NCBI RefSeq assembly: GCF_002897295.1
Contig: NZ_BEXF01000005.1
Coordinates: forward strand, 186,001 to 250,000
Direction: 5' to 3'
DNA: 64,000 bases
Source: Brevibacillus reuszeri
GTDB taxonomy: Bacteria > Bacillota > Bacilli > Brevibacillales > Brevibacillaceae
Shown: positions 42,338 through 53,783 of the stretch, in pieces
How the letters are laid out: each line of letters starts with the position of its first letter
Numbering within the stretch: position 1 is the stretch's first letter
Notes under the pieces: generated by a model
Told to the model about the DNA's origin: nothing
Databases searched by the model: none
What the model saw: the letters and a program-made list of their open reading frames with translations, nothing else
Program-made: the position numbers and the translations under genes

Positions 42338-42679
42338 ATGATGAACGTAATGACCGTACATAACCATTTTGAGGAACAAGCAGCTCGCCGCGTGCGATTC
42401 GGCATAACCAGAGGACAGGCTATTTTATTCTTGGCGACTTTTGCTCTCTTTTTTTACTTATTAACCGAACTGGTGTTTGCTTCTAGCTCGGCAGCAGAGC
42501 TTCATAGTAAGGAAGTGACGGTTCAATCAGGTGATAGTCTTTGGAGTATCGCTGTTCGTCACCAAGAAGAAGCGAAAATGGATGTAAACGAACTCATCCT
42601 CGAAATTAAAAAGGCAAATGATTTGCAGGGTGTTCTCATTTATCCTGGTCAAACACTCATCATTCCAGTGTCAGAGTAG
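42338..42679 (+). CDS. yneA: SOS cell division suppressor YneA
   Basis: A 113-residue protein: a membrane segment (about 28-49, ILFLATFALFFYLLTELVFA) followed by a LysM domain (VTVQSGDSLWSIAVRH ... YPGQTLIIPV, about 61-110). YneA halts division during the SOS response in Bacillus and is unstable. The start is one of two tandem ATG codons (42338, 42341) after a G-rich site. Controlled by the four SOS boxes between it and lexA. The resolvase gene yneB that follows it in Bacillus subtilis is absent here. Confidence 0.9.
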   Translation: MMNVMTVHNHFEEQAARRVRFGITRGQAILFLATFALFFYLLTELVFASSSAAELHSKEVTVQSGDSLWSIAVRHQEEAKMDVNELILEIKKANDLQGVLIYPGQTLIIPVSE

Positions 42680-42690
42680 CACTCCACGCC

Positions 42691-42718
42691 TTGCGAGATA
42701 CCCGTGATATGGTATAAT
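42691..42718 (+). promoter_or_regulatory. Candidate SigA promoter of ynzC
   Basis: TTGCGA, 16-base spacer, TATAAT; 35 bases before the TTG start. Confidence 0.55.
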
Positions 42719-42753
42719 AGAGCAGCATTACTATAGAGTGGGAGGAACCAGCA

Positions 42754-42951
42754 TTGGTATCTGACGCAGAAATTAAACGTATTAACGAATTGGCTAAAAA
42801 GTCGCGCGAGGTTGGTTTATCCGACGAAGAAAAGCTGGAACAAAAAGCACTTCGCCAAAAGTACATTGATGCGGTGAAGCTCTCGCTACAATCGAATCTA
42901 GATTCAATTCGTTATGTGGAAGACCTTGAAGAAAACAATCCAAAACAGTAA
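42754..42951 (+). CDS. ynzC: DUF896 protein YnzC
   Basis: A 65-residue helical protein: SDAEIKRINELAKKSREVGLSDEEKLEQKALRQKYI is the DUF896 signature (two-helix hairpin seen in the YnzC structure). Known in Bacillus as a small protein of the lexA-yneA-yneB-ynzC region. TTG start with GGGAGGAA upstream. Function unknown. Confidence 0.92.
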   Translation: MVSDAEIKRINELAKKSREVGLSDEEKLEQKALRQKYIDAVKLSLQSNLDSIRYVEDLEENNPKQ

Positions 42952-42972
42952 GATAACAGGTATGAATACAAC

Positions 42973-43006
42973 AGACATCCTTGCATGACGCCAGGGTGTC
43001 TTTTTG
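42973..43006 (+). terminator. Terminator of ynzC
   Basis: agacatcct/cagggtgtct stem then TTTTTG. Confidence 0.75.
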
Positions 43007-43043
43007 TTCCATACGCCTGTTTCGCCTGAGGGAGTGAAATTTG

Positions 43044-43409
43044 ATGGGGTGGGTAGCGGTAGCTGTTGGTGGAGCGTTGGGGTCCCTTTTTCGTTACGGA
43101 CTCTCATTACTGGCTAATCAGCCAGGTCTACCACTCGGAACATGGCTTGCCAATGTTCTCGGCTCCTTTTTGATTGGACTTCTTTCTGTCTGGGGAAAAG
43201 AAAAAGGAATCCTCTCACCAGAGCTGTATTTATTATTTGCAACTGGCGTGATGGGCGGATTCACCACCTTTTCTACATTTTCGCTGGAGGTCGTCTCTTT
43301 TTGGGGGGATGGTCAAATCTTCAGAGGAATGATTTACGTTCTTGTAAGCTTGGTGATCGGTTTATTATCTTGTGCAGCTGGAATATGGCTTGCAAGGCAG
43401 TTTCAATAA
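43044..43409 (+). CDS. crcB: Fluoride-specific channel CrcB/Fluc
   Basis: A 121-residue four-helix protein. GGALGSLFRYGLS (about 8-20), LANVLGSFLIGLL with the conserved Asn, and GVMGGFTTFSTFSLEVV with the Phe-box and Na+ site identify the fluoride channel Fluc, a dual-topology homodimer or heterodimer. Only one copy is present here. No fluoride riboswitch (crcB motif) is recognisable in the short leader. GAGGGAG precedes the ATG; helD follows 42 bases downstream. Confidence 0.93.
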   Translation: MGWVAVAVGGALGSLFRYGLSLLANQPGLPLGTWLANVLGSFLIGLLSVWGKEKGILSPELYLLFATGVMGGFTTFSTFSLEVVSFWGDGQIFRGMIYVLVSLVIGLLSCAAGIWLARQFQ

Positions 43410-43451
43410 TGACTTTGGTAACTCACCGATGATGTGAGAGGGGGGATGGGT

Positions 43452-45695
43452 ATGAGTACCCAACATCGTGAATATGAGCAGGAACAGAACAAATTGGACG
43501 AAACAATCGCTGTGATTGAGATGGAAATAACGCAGCTACGAGAAGAAATTCGGGAAGCGACTGATGATTACGTAAAACAGGTCGTGAACTATAACAAAGC
43601 CAAGGATCTTCGCTATCTTGAAGATCATGGTCGTGAGAAGCCATATTTTGGACGCGTCGACTTCATGAAGGATGAGATTTACGAGGTAGATCAGGTTTAT
43701 ATCGGAAAACGGGGAATTGTTCGGAGCGATACGTTTGATTCGGTTGTTGTCGATTGGCGAGCACCGATTGCCAGCTTGTACTACTCGGGTGAAAGCAAGG
43801 ATGCTTTTTATCGCATGGGTAGAGAAATTGTCCGCGGCGAAGTGACCTTAAAACGGAATTTTGCTATCGATGATGGAAAAATAACAGGTATCTATGACGG
43901 TGCGGTGAAAGAGACGATTAACCGTGAGATGGGAGATCCTGATGATTTTTTGCAAGAAGGCTTCATTGATGAGTTTCTGGCAGCCAACTTAAATCAAGCA
44001 AACGATAGCAGGCTAAAAGACATCGTAGCAACTATTCAGTCAGAACAAAATGATATCATTCGTGCGGAAAAGGACAGACCGCTCGTCGTTCAAGGGGTAG
44101 CAGGAAGCGGGAAAACAACAATCGCCCTTCATCGATTGTCGTATTTGATTTATAACTACCAGGATTCGATGATGTCCAAAAAGTTTATGGTATTCGCACC
44201 CAACAGGATGTTCTTGGCTTACATATCGGAGGTTTTACCTGAGCTTGGCGTAGATGATGTACAGCAAGCCACTTTTGTCGATTGGGCAGCACGCTTAGTC
44301 AAGCCGCTTTTGCCAAAAGGGTGGAGAATTATTAGCCCGGATAAACCGTTGCAACTGTTTTTTGAAGAGGGGCAGGATGAGAGGCAGCAGGAGATAGCGC
44401 GGCATCGTTTGCGCTTCAAAGGCTCACTTGCTTGTCGAATCGCTTTGGAAGGATATATTGATCACGTAATTGAAACGAGAATTCCATTTAAGAAATTAAG
44501 CTTCCTTTACAACAAAACGAAGCAAGTATTTTCTATTCCTGGTGATTTTATTCGTCAAAGCTTCTTGGAACACTTCTCCAATATGCCGTATCATCGGCGC
44601 TTGGACGCCCTACGAAAACATCTCAAGCAAGAAATGAACAAGCAGCTGTTTTCACATTTGCGTGAGAAGAAAATCGATCTCGATAAGACTGGCCTGGCGA
44701 AATTCGAAAAAATGCTGGAGCAAATTTTAGATACATATTTGACTTCCTTTCCGCGTTTGGAGACCTTCGAAGCGTATCGGGAAATGATCAGTAATGAAGA
44801 ATTGCTTCGCAAGCTGGTGCCGACAGAGATTAGTGATAACATCATACATGATATTGTGGAATCCTCAGAGGCTTTATTCTTCGAGGAGCGTATTGAAGCG
44901 GAGGACATCGCACCACTGCTCTACTTGCATCATTTGATCGAAGGAATGAACAAAGCAGAGCATTTTGATCATACAGTGGTAGACGAAGCCCAAGATTTGA
45001 GTGCGTTGGAGGTTGCCGTTATTGCACTCGCAACCAAACGACATTCGTTGACTATTGTGGGTGATATTGCTCAGGGAATTCATAGCTATCGCGGAATCCA
45101 CGCTTGGGAAGAATTGACCCAAGGAATTTTCACGGAGCTAAAGCCTTCCTATTACACACTTTCCCAAAGCTACCGCTCGACGATTGAAATCATGAAGTGT
45201 GCCAATGAGGTATTGCGTCAAATTGAATTGCCAGAAACTGTTCTCGCAAAGCCAGTTCTGCGGCATGGAGAATTGCCGATCATGTTCACCCCTGCATCTC
45301 GGAGCGAGCTTCATAAAAATATCGCAAGTAGAGTAGAAGGATTTTCAACTGAGGGCTTCAAAACGATTGCAATCGTGACAAAAACGATTGGTGCTAGTAA
45401 GAAATTGTTTAAAAGCTTACAGGAAGCGATTCCGGAACTGACCTTGCTCAGTAGCAAAGACAATCAGTTTCCGGGCGGAGTCACTGTGATGCCGGCGTAT
45501 TTGACCAAAGGCTTGCAGTTTGATGTCGTTTTTATTGTGGACGTGGATTTGTATCTGGATAACGAATGGGATGCGAAGCTGCTCTATGTAGCAATGACTC
45601 GTCCAGTCCACCGCTTGGTCATGAGCCATATGCAAGGTAACGAGCTGCCTTTGTTGCGAGAGTTGCCAAGCGAACTATATAAAAAAGAAGCATGA
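43452..45695 (+). CDS. helD: RNA polymerase recycling motor HelD
   Basis: A 747-residue UvrD/Rep-like ATPase. The N-terminal coiled coil (about 10-60) inserts into the RNA polymerase secondary channel in this family, followed by GKRGIVRSDTFDSVVVDWRAPIASLYY. Walker A is VVQGVAGSGKTTIALHRLSYL (about 210), Walker B is VVDEAQDLS, with later motifs IVGDIAQGIHSYRG and YVAMTRP. HelD removes stalled RNA polymerase from DNA and can protect against rifamycins in some species. ATG 43452 has GAGAGGGGGG at 6 bases; GTG 43434 and ATG 43446 are less well placed. Confidence 0.9.
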   Translation: MSTQHREYEQEQNKLDETIAVIEMEITQLREEIREATDDYVKQVVNYNKAKDLRYLEDHGREKPYFGRVDFMKDEIYEVDQVYIGKRGIVRSDTFDSVVVDWRAPIASLYYSGESKDAFYRMGREIVRGEVTLKRNFAIDDGKITGIYDGAVKETINREMGDPDDFLQEGFIDEFLAANLNQANDSRLKDIVATIQSEQNDIIRAEKDRPLVVQGVAGSGKTTIALHRLSYLIYNYQDSMMSKKFMVFAPNRMFLAYISEVLPELGVDDVQQATFVDWAARLVKPLLPKGWRIISPDKPLQLFFEEGQDERQQEIARHRLRFKGSLACRIALEGYIDHVIETRIPFKKLSFLYNKTKQVFSIPGDFIRQSFLEHFSNMPYHRRLDALRKHLKQEMNKQLFSHLREKKIDLDKTGLAKFEKMLEQILDTYLTSFPRLETFEAYREMISNEELLRKLVPTEISDNIIHDIVESSEALFFEERIEAEDIAPLLYLHHLIEGMNKAEHFDHTVVDEAQDLSALEVAVIALATKRHSLTIVGDIAQGIHSYRGIHAWEELTQGIFTELKPSYYTLSQSYRSTIEIMKCANEVLRQIELPETVLAKPVLRHGELPIMFTPASRSELHKNIASRVEGFSTEGFKTIAIVTKTIGASKKLFKSLQEAIPELTLLSSKDNQFPGGVTVMPAYLTKGLQFDVVFIVDVDLYLDNEWDAKLLYVAMTRPVHRLVMSHMQGNELPLLRELPSELYKKEA

Positions 45696-45699
45696 CAGA

Positions 45700-45738
45700 A
45701 AACCCCCCCTGCTGATACAAGTCGCAGGGGGGGTCGCA
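45700..45738. terminator. GC-rich terminator between helD and the HesB-like gene
   Basis: Perfect 10-bp stem ccccccctgc/gcaggggggg, 11-base loop; T run on the minus strand (TTTTCTG). Confidence 0.8.
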
Positions 45739-45747
45739 TTACACTTT

Positions 45748-46050
45748 TTAGTGATCACCAGTGTTTCCTTTGGAAGGGTTGGTGATTACGAAGCCTTCTT
45801 GTGGCAGAAACAGGTAATCGAGGATAATGCCATCGAGGAGAGGCTCATCCTTTTTCACGATTACATCGATGTCTTTGTCAGTGGAGATTACTTCGTCCTC
45901 ATCAGTTGGCTTGTCCAAAGCCAGTCCATAATGAGCGTGATCGCCATGCGCATGTGTAATGTAAACGCGCAGTTTCAAATCTTTGTCTTCTTCTTGTTCC
46001 ATAATGGTTGTTAATTGTTTCGCTGCATTGCGCGTAATTTTAACTTTCAT
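45748..46050 (-). CDS. HesB/IscA-like protein lacking the cluster cysteines
   Basis: A 100-residue protein with the A-type Fe-S carrier layout: MKVKITRNAAKQLTTIM, LKLRVYI, then YGLALDKP, and IDVIVKKDEPLLDGIILDYLF. In IscA the loop after 'RV' is GGCSG and the end is CGCG. Here they are THAHGDHAHYG and KGNTGDH, with no Cys at all but five His in a row of eleven residues. It is therefore a fold relative with possible His-based metal binding, not a conventional Fe-S carrier. GGAG lies 9 bases before the ATG. Monocistronic. Confidence 0.75.
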   Translation of the reverse strand: MKVKITRNAAKQLTTIMEQEEDKDLKLRVYITHAHGDHAHYGLALDKPTDEDEVISTDKDIDVIVKKDEPLLDGIILDYLFLPQEGFVITNPSKGNTGDH

Positions 46051-46165
46051 GGGGCAAGTCTCCTAACGTATGTATGTGTCTCTCTCTCATATTAGCAAAG
46101 AGGGAAATACAGATGCAATGTTGAAAGTGTTTGATATCTGTATAGAAAAGGGGAGAAAGACGATC

Positions 46166-47203
46166 ATGAAGATAGATTTACGCAGCGATACGGTGACCAA
46201 GCCTACCGAAGCGATGATAAGGGTGATGGCAGAAGCAGAAGTAGGCGACGATGTTTATCGAGAGGATCCAACCGTCAATCGCTTAGAGAATATAGCTGCA
46301 GAGCGTCTTGGCAAAGAGGCCGCCCTTTTCGTTACAAGCGGTACGCAAGGAAACCAGGTAGCTGTTCTCACGCATTGTGTGAATGGGGATGAAGTCATTC
46401 TGGAGGCAGACTCTCATCTTTTTTATTATGAAGGGGGAGCTATGTCAGCGCTCGCTGGGGTGCAGACACGAACCATTCCTGGTGTGCGCGGGACAATGCG
46501 TGCAAAAGACGTGGAGAAAGCGATTCGCGGCAAAAACATTCACTTCCCGCGAACGAAGCTGATTTGTTTGGAAAATACGCACAATCGCGCTGGCGGTGCT
46601 GTAAGTACTGTCGAGCAAATGAAAAGTATTTATGATGTAGCGCAAAAATACCAAATTCCGGTTCATCTGGATGGAGCAAGACTCTTTAATGCCGCTGTCG
46701 CACTCGGTGTAGATGTGACAGCGCTATGTAGCTATACAGACACTGTTCAGATTTGTCTGTCAAAAGGCTTGAGTGCTCCTGTTGGCTCTATCATTGCTGG
46801 AGACCGTGATTTTATTGAGGAAGCCAGATGGTGGAGGAAAAAACTCGGTGGCGGGCTGCGCCAAGTAGGCTATATTGCAGCTCCGGGTATTCTCGCTTTG
46901 ACACAGATGACGGAGAGACTCGCTGAGGACCATGAAAGAGCGAGGCAACTTGCAGAAGGCCTTCGTAAGCTGTCACTACAAGTGGAGCCTGTCGAAACGA
47001 ACATCGTTTTGGTACATACCGAGTCGATTCGCGAGTCGGCTGTCGACTTCCTGAAGCGTCTGGAGGGCAAAGGGGTACTAGCTGTTGACTTTGATGAATA
47101 TGTGATTCGCTTTACAACACACCGGCATATTACGGAAGAGAACATCACGCGTGTGCTTGAAATCATGGAGGACCTTCTTGAAGCAGTTGCATCCCCTCGA
47201 TGA
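46166..47203 (+). CDS. ltaE: Low-specificity L-threonine aldolase
   Basis: A 345-residue fold-type I PLP enzyme cleaving L-threonine/allo-threonine to glycine and acetaldehyde. IDLRSDTVTKPTEAMI is the family start, VGDDVYREDPTVNRLE follows, LICLENTHNRAGGAV and VHLDGARLFNAA (cofactor Asp) are conserved, and the Schiff-base Lys is in CLSKGLSAPVGS. ATG 46166 has GGGGAGAAAGA upstream; an earlier in-frame ATG at 46070 would add 32 non-family residues. A terminator follows. Confidence 0.92.
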   Translation: MKIDLRSDTVTKPTEAMIRVMAEAEVGDDVYREDPTVNRLENIAAERLGKEAALFVTSGTQGNQVAVLTHCVNGDEVILEADSHLFYYEGGAMSALAGVQTRTIPGVRGTMRAKDVEKAIRGKNIHFPRTKLICLENTHNRAGGAVSTVEQMKSIYDVAQKYQIPVHLDGARLFNAAVALGVDVTALCSYTDTVQICLSKGLSAPVGSIIAGDRDFIEEARWWRKKLGGGLRQVGYIAAPGILALTQMTERLAEDHERARQLAEGLRKLSLQVEPVETNIVLVHTESIRESAVDFLKRLEGKGVLAVDFDEYVIRFTTHRHITEENITRVLEIMEDLLEAVASPR

Positions 47204-47261
47204 GGGGTTTTAAGCGGAAAAGACTTTACATATACAACGATTGAACGTTTGACAAAATGCT

Positions 47262-47298
47262 GCCCCTGCCTCGCATTTTCATGAGGGAGGGGCTTTTG
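47262..47298 (+). terminator. Terminator of the threonine aldolase gene
   Basis: gcccct...aggggc with inner gcctc/gaggg pairing, then TTTTGTG. Confidence 0.7.
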
Positions 47299-47374
47299 TG
47301 TGCAGTAGCGTGTGTAAATGCGAGCCTTCAAAGAGATACTATAGCTATCCAACCGAGGGGAAAAGAGGGATTAG

Positions 47375-47569
47375 ATGATATCAGCAAAAGATCGCGAGCG
47401 AATTCAGAGCCAAATGAAGCGAGATGAGAGCAGAATCGTCAATATCGTATTGAATGATACACAGCAAGTAGCAGGTGAAATTGACAAAGCCACCCACCAA
47501 GGTATTTACATGGTGGATGGCCGTTACTATGGGTACGAAGACATAAAAGAAATCAACGGCTTGTATTAG
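47375..47569 (+). CDS. Small hypothetical protein, 64 residues
   Basis: MISAKDRERIQSQMKRDESRI then VNIVLNDTQQVAGEIDKATHQGIYMVDGRYYGYEDIKEINGLY: a charged N-terminal helix followed by a small beta-type C-terminal part that faintly resembles YolD-like or Sm-like barrels. GGGGAAAAGAGGG precedes the ATG. No confident family. Confidence 0.55.
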   Translation: MISAKDRERIQSQMKRDESRIVNIVLNDTQQVAGEIDKATHQGIYMVDGRYYGYEDIKEINGLY

Positions 47570-47590
47570 CGCAAGTTACTGTATCTTCCC

Positions 47591-48322
47591 TTATAGGTAA
47601 GTAGGGAAAAAGTGTCGCAGCGCATCGGGTAATTCCTTTTGCCACAGTCCCCAGACGTGATTGCCCGGTTTTTCGGAGTACGACAAAACAACCTGCTTTG
47701 TGTGCAAGGCTTCTTTTGCTGTTCGATTCCAGTGAACGAAATCAAAGGTGCCCATGTGAGTTTCCACAGCTGTTTCATCGAGTCCGACAACCATCCACAG
47801 ATGCAGCCAGTCCAATGTGGAGTGTCGCTCGATTTCATCCAGAGTGGTTTGAAAAAAGGCTCCTGATAATGCCAGTACGTTGGTAAATAACTCGGGGTTG
47901 TCCAAAGCAAGATGGAGAGCAACTGTACCGCCAAGAGAATCTCCAGCGAGAACGCGTGAAGCTGGATCGCGCCGGACAGGATAGCGCTCCTCTATAAAAG
48001 GGATGAGCTCTTGCGTGAAAAAGCGTTTGTATGCCGCATTTCTTGAGCCGGCAGGAGAGTATTCACTCGTACGTTTGCTTCTGTCAACAGATACCCCCAC
48101 AATGATAAATGGTTCCATTCCTTCTTCCAAAATGAGTTGGTTTGCAATGGTCGCAATGCGGCCCATGGTGAAGAAGTCATTTCCGTCCTGACAGTAGACA
48201 ACAGGATAGGAGAGGAGCTCGTTATAACCAGGTGGCAGGTATACTTTGACGGAGCGGGGAGTGTCCAGATGAATACTCGGTACTTCTTCTTTCATGATTG
48301 TCCTTTTTACATAATCAGACAT
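47591..48322 (-). CDS. Alpha/beta hydrolase, esterase D/Fes-like
   Basis: A 243-residue esterase of the putative esterase (Fes/IroE/BesA) family. SVKVYLPPGYNELLSYPVVYCQDGNDFF is the family N-terminus, VGVSVDRSKRTSEYSPAG follows, the nucleophile elbow is LAGDSLGGTVAL (Ser about 129), and GNHVWGLWQKELPDAL supplies the catalytic His. Substrates include trilactone siderophores in some relatives, but no siderophore genes are nearby. AGGAGG precedes the ATG. Divergent from pdhABCD. Confidence 0.85.
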   Translation of the reverse strand: MSDYVKRTIMKEEVPSIHLDTPRSVKVYLPPGYNELLSYPVVYCQDGNDFFTMGRIATIANQLILEEGMEPFIIVGVSVDRSKRTSEYSPAGSRNAAYKRFFTQELIPFIEERYPVRRDPASRVLAGDSLGGTVALHLALDNPELFTNVLALSGAFFQTTLDEIERHSTLDWLHLWMVVGLDETAVETHMGTFDFVHWNRTAKEALHTKQVVLSYSEKPGNHVWGLWQKELPDALRHFFPTYL

Positions 48323-49729
<1,407 letters not shown>

Positions 49730-49732
49730 GCC

Positions 49733-50713
49733 ATGGCACAAATGACAATGGTTCAAGCCATTACGGATGCAATGCGCGTTGAACTCAAACGCGATGAAAC
49801 CGTACTTGTCTTCGGTGAAGACGTAGGAAAAAACGGCGGTGTATTCCGTGCAACAGAAGGTCTGCAATCTGAGTTTGGCGAGCAACGCGTATTTGACACA
49901 CCACTCGCTGAGTCTGGAATCGGCGGGTTGGCAGTAGGTCTTTCCGTAAATGGCTTCCGTCCGGTAGCAGAAATTCAGTTCTTTGGATTCGTATTCGAAA
50001 CGTTCGATGCGATTGCATCCCAAGCTACTCGCATGCGTTACCGTTCCGGCGGCCGGTTCAGCAGCCCTGTTACTTTCCGCTCTCCATTCGGTGGCGGTGT
50101 GAAAACGCCTGAGCTGCATGCTGACTCCCTGGAAGGCTTGATGATGCAAACACCAGGTCTGAAAGTTGTTATTCCTTCCAACCCATATGATGCAAAAGGA
50201 CTTCTGATTGCTGCGATCCGCGATAATGATCCAGTTGTTTTCCTGGAGCATATGAAGCTGTACCGCTCTTTCCGTCAAGAGGTTCCAGAGGGCGAGTACA
50301 CCATCGAGCTGGGTAAAGCAAACGTAGTGAAAGAGGGTACAGATGCTACCATCATCACCTATGGTGCCATGGTTCATACCAGCCTGAAAGCTGCAGAAGA
50401 AATCGAGAAAGCTCGTGGAGCAAAGGTAGAAGTTATCGACCTGCGCACCATCAGCCCACTCGATATCGACACGATCGTTGCATCTGTGAAGAAAACAAAC
50501 CGCGCAATTGTGGTTCAAGAAGCGCAAAGAACATCTGGTGTCGCTGCAGAAATCATTGCTCAAATCAACGAGCGTGCGATTCTTCACCTGGAAGCGCCAG
50601 TACTGCGTATCACAGCGCCAGACACCGTATATCCGTTTGCACAAGCAGAGGATGTTTGGCTGCCAGACGTGAAGCGCGTAATCGATGGTTTGACTCAGGT
50701 GCTGGATTTCTAA
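49733..50713 (+). CDS. pdhB: Pyruvate dehydrogenase E1 component beta subunit
   Basis: A 326-residue partner of PdhA. Conserved text: [59 protein letters not shown] [14 protein letters not shown] and the C-terminal [11 protein letters not shown]. Starts 4 bases after pdhA, so translation is coupled. A gap of about 110 bases separates it from pdhC. Confidence 0.97.
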   Translation: MAQMTMVQAITDAMRVELKRDETVLVFGEDVGKNGGVFRATEGLQSEFGEQRVFDTPLAESGIGGLAVGLSVNGFRPVAEIQFFGFVFETFDAIASQATRMRYRSGGRFSSPVTFRSPFGGGVKTPELHADSLEGLMMQTPGLKVVIPSNPYDAKGLLIAAIRDNDPVVFLEHMKLYRSFRQEVPEGEYTIELGKANVVKEGTDATIITYGAMVHTSLKAAEEIEKARGAKVEVIDLRTISPLDIDTIVASVKKTNRAIVVQEAQRTSGVAAEIIAQINERAILHLEAPVLRITAPDTVYPFAQAEDVWLPDVKRVIDGLTQVLDF

Positions 50714-50822
50714 TCAGAATTGGACATAATGGCGGAAAAGTTGAGAGCTTTCCGCCTTCTTTTGGGCAATTAGGAAAAATCAGGTTGAAAATACGGCGAA
50801 GTGTGTATAAGGAGGAGATACT

Positions 50823-52232
50823 GTGAGTCGTTTTACATTCAGACTCCCGGAGCTCGGTGAGGGTATCCATGAAGGCGAAATCGTCAAATGGCACGTAGCG
50901 CCAGGGGATTCCGTAGAAGAAGACCAAGTCATTATGGAAGTACAAAATGACAAAGCGGTAGTAGAAGTTCCATCGCCAGTAAAAGGGAAGGTTCTCGAAC
51001 TGAAAGTTACCGAAGGAACTGTTTCCGTAGTAGGCGATCCTTTGATCGACTTTGATGTGGAAGGCGAAATTCCTAACCTGCCAGATCATGGACATGGCGA
51101 TTCCCACGCGACAGAAGCGGCTCCTGCACCTGCAGTAGCTGACAAGATGGAACCAGGCTGCGATATTGGCTCCCAAGTGAGTGCAAACGCGAACCAAGCC
51201 TTGGAAACGCCAATGGCACAAGCGACTGCAACAGCTGTAGCGGCACCGATTGACCGCAAGCATGTACTCGCTACGCCTTCTGTTCGTAAATATGCACGTG
51301 AAAAAGGCGTTCAGCTGGCATCTGTACCAGGTACTGGCAAGTTGGGTCGCATCACACGTGAAGACGTAGATCGTTTTGTATCCGGTGGCGCAGTAGCAGT
51401 GTCGGCACCTGCAGCGGCTGCAGGAGCACCAGCAGAAGCAGCGGCTCCGGTAGTAGCGGAAGCATCTGCAACAACTGGTGTAGCGCAAGCGGCAGCAGCA
51501 CCAACCGTTCACTACACTACACAAGCGGGCGAACTCGAAGAACGAGTTCCACTCAAAGGCATTCGCAAAGCAATCGCTAAAGCAATGGTGAAATCCGCTT
51601 ACACAGCTCCACATGTAACTATCTTTGATGAAGTGGATGTAACTGCTCTTGTGGCTATGCGTAAAGAAGCTAAACCTCTGGCTGAAGAGCGCGGAGTGAA
51701 GCTGACTTACTTGCCAATGATCGTAAAAGCAGTTGTGGCAGGTCTGAAGAAGTTCCCTGAGCTGAACGCTTCCATCGATGATGAAAAACAAGAAATCATC
51801 TATAAAAAGTACTACAACATCGGTATCGCAGCTTCGACAGATGAAGGCTTGCTTGTACCAGTAGTAAAAGCAGCTGACAGCAAGTCGATCTTCCAAATCG
51901 CTGGTGAAATCAGCGAGCTGGCGAAGAAAGCACGCGACCGCAAAGCTAGCGCGGACGAGCTGAAAGGCTCTACCTTCAGCATTACAAACATCGGTTCTGC
52001 TGGCGGTATGTTCTTCACTCCAATCATTAACTATCCAGAGGTAGCTATTCTGGGTGTGGGTCGTATCAGCGAGAAACCAGTTGTGAAAAATGGAGAAATT
52101 GTGGTTGGCCAAATGCTGCATCTCTCTTTGAGCTTTGACCACCGTTTGGTTGATGGCGAACCAGCACAGCGTTTCGTCAACTACGTGAAGCAGCTTTTGG
52201 AAAACCCAACGCTGCTCGTCATGGAGGGGTAA
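50823..52232 (+). CDS. pdhC: Dihydrolipoamide acetyltransferase E2 component
   Basis: A 469-residue core protein of the PDH complex. One lipoyl domain (about 2-77) with lipoyl-Lys44 in [11 protein letters not shown]; an Ala/Pro-rich linker; the peripheral subunit-binding domain (about 148-188, [17 protein letters not shown]...[11 protein letters not shown]); a second long Ala/Pro/Val linker; and the catalytic domain ending with the active-site [10 protein letters not shown]. LipL, encoded at 3 kb, would load octanoyl on Lys44. GTG start after AAGGAGGAG. Confidence 0.97.
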   Translation: MSRFTFRLPELGEGIHEGEIVKWHVAPGDSVEEDQVIMEVQNDKAVVEVPSPVKGKVLELKVTEGTVSVVGDPLIDFDVEGEIPNLPDHGHGDSHATEAAPAPAVADKMEPGCDIGSQVSANANQALETPMAQATATAVAAPIDRKHVLATPSVRKYAREKGVQLASVPGTGKLGRITREDVDRFVSGGAVAVSAPAAAAGAPAEAAAPVVAEASATTGVAQAAAAPTVHYTTQAGELEERVPLKGIRKAIAKAMVKSAYTAPHVTIFDEVDVTALVAMRKEAKPLAEERGVKLTYLPMIVKAVVAGLKKFPELNASIDDEKQEIIYKKYYNIGIAASTDEGLLVPVVKAADSKSIFQIAGEISELAKKARDRKASADELKGSTFSITNIGSAGGMFFTPIINYPEVAILGVGRISEKPVVKNGEIVVGQMLHLSLSFDHRLVDGEPAQRFVNYVKQLLENPTLLVMEG

Positions 52233-52238
52233 TCAGCT

Positions 52239-53648
52239 ATGGTAGTAGGTGAATTTACTACAGAAGTAGATGTTCTCGTAATCGGTGCAGGTCCTGGTGG
52301 CTATGTAGCTGCTATTCGTGCCGCCCAAATGGGAAAAACCGTTGCTGTTGTAGAAAAAGCGGATATCGGCGGCGTATGCTTGAACGTAGGCTGCATCCCA
52401 TCCAAAGCAATGATCCACGCTGCTCACACATACGAGCACACACAGCATACAGAGTCCATGGGTATCACAATGGAAAATGTAAAAGTGGATTTTGCCAAAG
52501 TACAAGAGTGGAAAAGCGGCATCGTGAAGCAATTGACCGGTGGCGTAGGCTCTCTGTTCAAAGGGCACAAAATCCAAGTCATCCCTGGTGAAGCACTGTT
52601 CGTTAGCGAAAACGAAGTTCGTGTATTCCACGGCTACGACGTTAACCGCTACCGTTTTGAGCATTGCATCATCGCGACAGGTTCCCGTCCAATTGAATTG
52701 CCTGCGTTCCCATTTGGCAAGCGCGTACTGTCCTCGACAGAAGCTCTGTCTTTGACTGAGCTGCCAAAAAGCCTCGTAGTAATCGGTGGCGGCTATATTG
52801 GGATCGAGCTGGGTACAGTGTTCGCCAAGTTTGGAACCAAGGTAACGATTTTGGAAGGCTCCGATCAAATCCTGCCTGGCTTTGAGCCTGATATGCCACG
52901 TCTGGTTGAGCGCAAGCTGAAAAAGCTGGGCGTTACCATCAATACGAAGGCACTTGCTCAAGGAATGGAAGAAACCGAAAATGGCGTAATCGTAAAAGCG
53001 GAGGTAAAAGGAGAGCAGCAGCAAATCGAGGCTGAATATGTACTCGTAACTGTTGGTCGCCGTCCTAATACCGATGAGCTCGGCGTGCGCGATATCGGCA
53101 TGAACCTGACTGATCGCGGTCTGATTGTCGTTGATAAACAAGGCCGTACGAATATCCCGAACGTGTATGCGATTGGTGATATCGTAGCAGGTCCAGCACT
53201 TGCTCACAAAGCTTCCTACGAAGGTAAGGTAGCAGCGGAAGCAATTGCTGGTCACCCGGCAGAAGTTGACTATAAAGCAATTCCGGCGGTTGTCTTCTGC
53301 GATCCGGAAATTGCGAGCGTAGGTATCAACGAAAAAGAAGCAAAAGAAAAAGGCATTGACTATGTAGTAGGTCGCTTCCCATTTGCTGCAAATGGCCGCG
53401 CACTGTCCGTCAATGCTGGCGAAGGCTATGTGAAGCTGATCGCGGAAAAAGAAACGAATCTCGTATTGGGCGCACAAATCGTTGGTCCTGAAGCATCCAA
53501 TATCATTGCAGAAATTGGTTTGGCGATCGAAATGGGTGCAACTCTTGAAGACATCGAGCTGACCATTCATGCGCATCCTACTTTGGGTGAGGTAACGATG
53601 GAGGCAGCTGAGCTTGCATTGGGTCGTCCGATCCATGTAATGAAGTAA
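52239..53648 (+). CDS. pdhD: Dihydrolipoamide dehydrogenase E3 component
   Basis: A 469-residue FAD disulfide reductase that reoxidises the lipoyl arm. FAD-binding [17 protein letters not shown], redox-active [16 protein letters not shown]-binding [13 protein letters not shown], second FAD motif [10 protein letters not shown], and the C-terminal catalytic HAHPTLGE are all intact. Starts 6 bases after pdhC, with GGAGGGG. The operon ends at a terminator 20 bases after the stop. Confidence 0.97.
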   Translation: MVVGEFTTEVDVLVIGAGPGGYVAAIRAAQMGKTVAVVEKADIGGVCLNVGCIPSKAMIHAAHTYEHTQHTESMGITMENVKVDFAKVQEWKSGIVKQLTGGVGSLFKGHKIQVIPGEALFVSENEVRVFHGYDVNRYRFEHCIIATGSRPIELPAFPFGKRVLSSTEALSLTELPKSLVVIGGGYIGIELGTVFAKFGTKVTILEGSDQILPGFEPDMPRLVERKLKKLGVTINTKALAQGMEETENGVIVKAEVKGEQQQIEAEYVLVTVGRRPNTDELGVRDIGMNLTDRGLIVVDKQGRTNIPNVYAIGDIVAGPALAHKASYEGKVAAEAIAGHPAEVDYKAIPAVVFCDPEIASVGINEKEAKEKGIDYVVGRFPFAANGRALSVNAGEGYVKLIAEKETNLVLGAQIVGPEASNIIAEIGLAIEMGATLEDIELTIHAHPTLGEVTMEAAELALGRPIHVMK

Positions 53649-53666
53649 AGGCTTGCAATCGCTCGG

Positions 53667-53704
53667 AAAAAACCTTGTACCTTTGACGGTGCAAGGTTTT
53701 TTTC
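53667..53704 (+). terminator. Terminator of pdhABCD
   Basis: aaaaccttg.../caaggtttt stem followed by TTTTTTT. Confidence 0.85.
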
Positions 53705-53783
53705 TTCCACATCTTACCCTTTCCACCTGTTCTTATATAATGTAAAATAGTGGGAGACAAAAGTTGGGTGGGGGCCTGGCAGC

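Noticed and set aside
42951..43044. Possible fluoride riboswitch before crcB
   Set aside because: The 90-base leader contains only the ynzC terminator hairpin; the conserved fluoride-aptamer bases are not visible.
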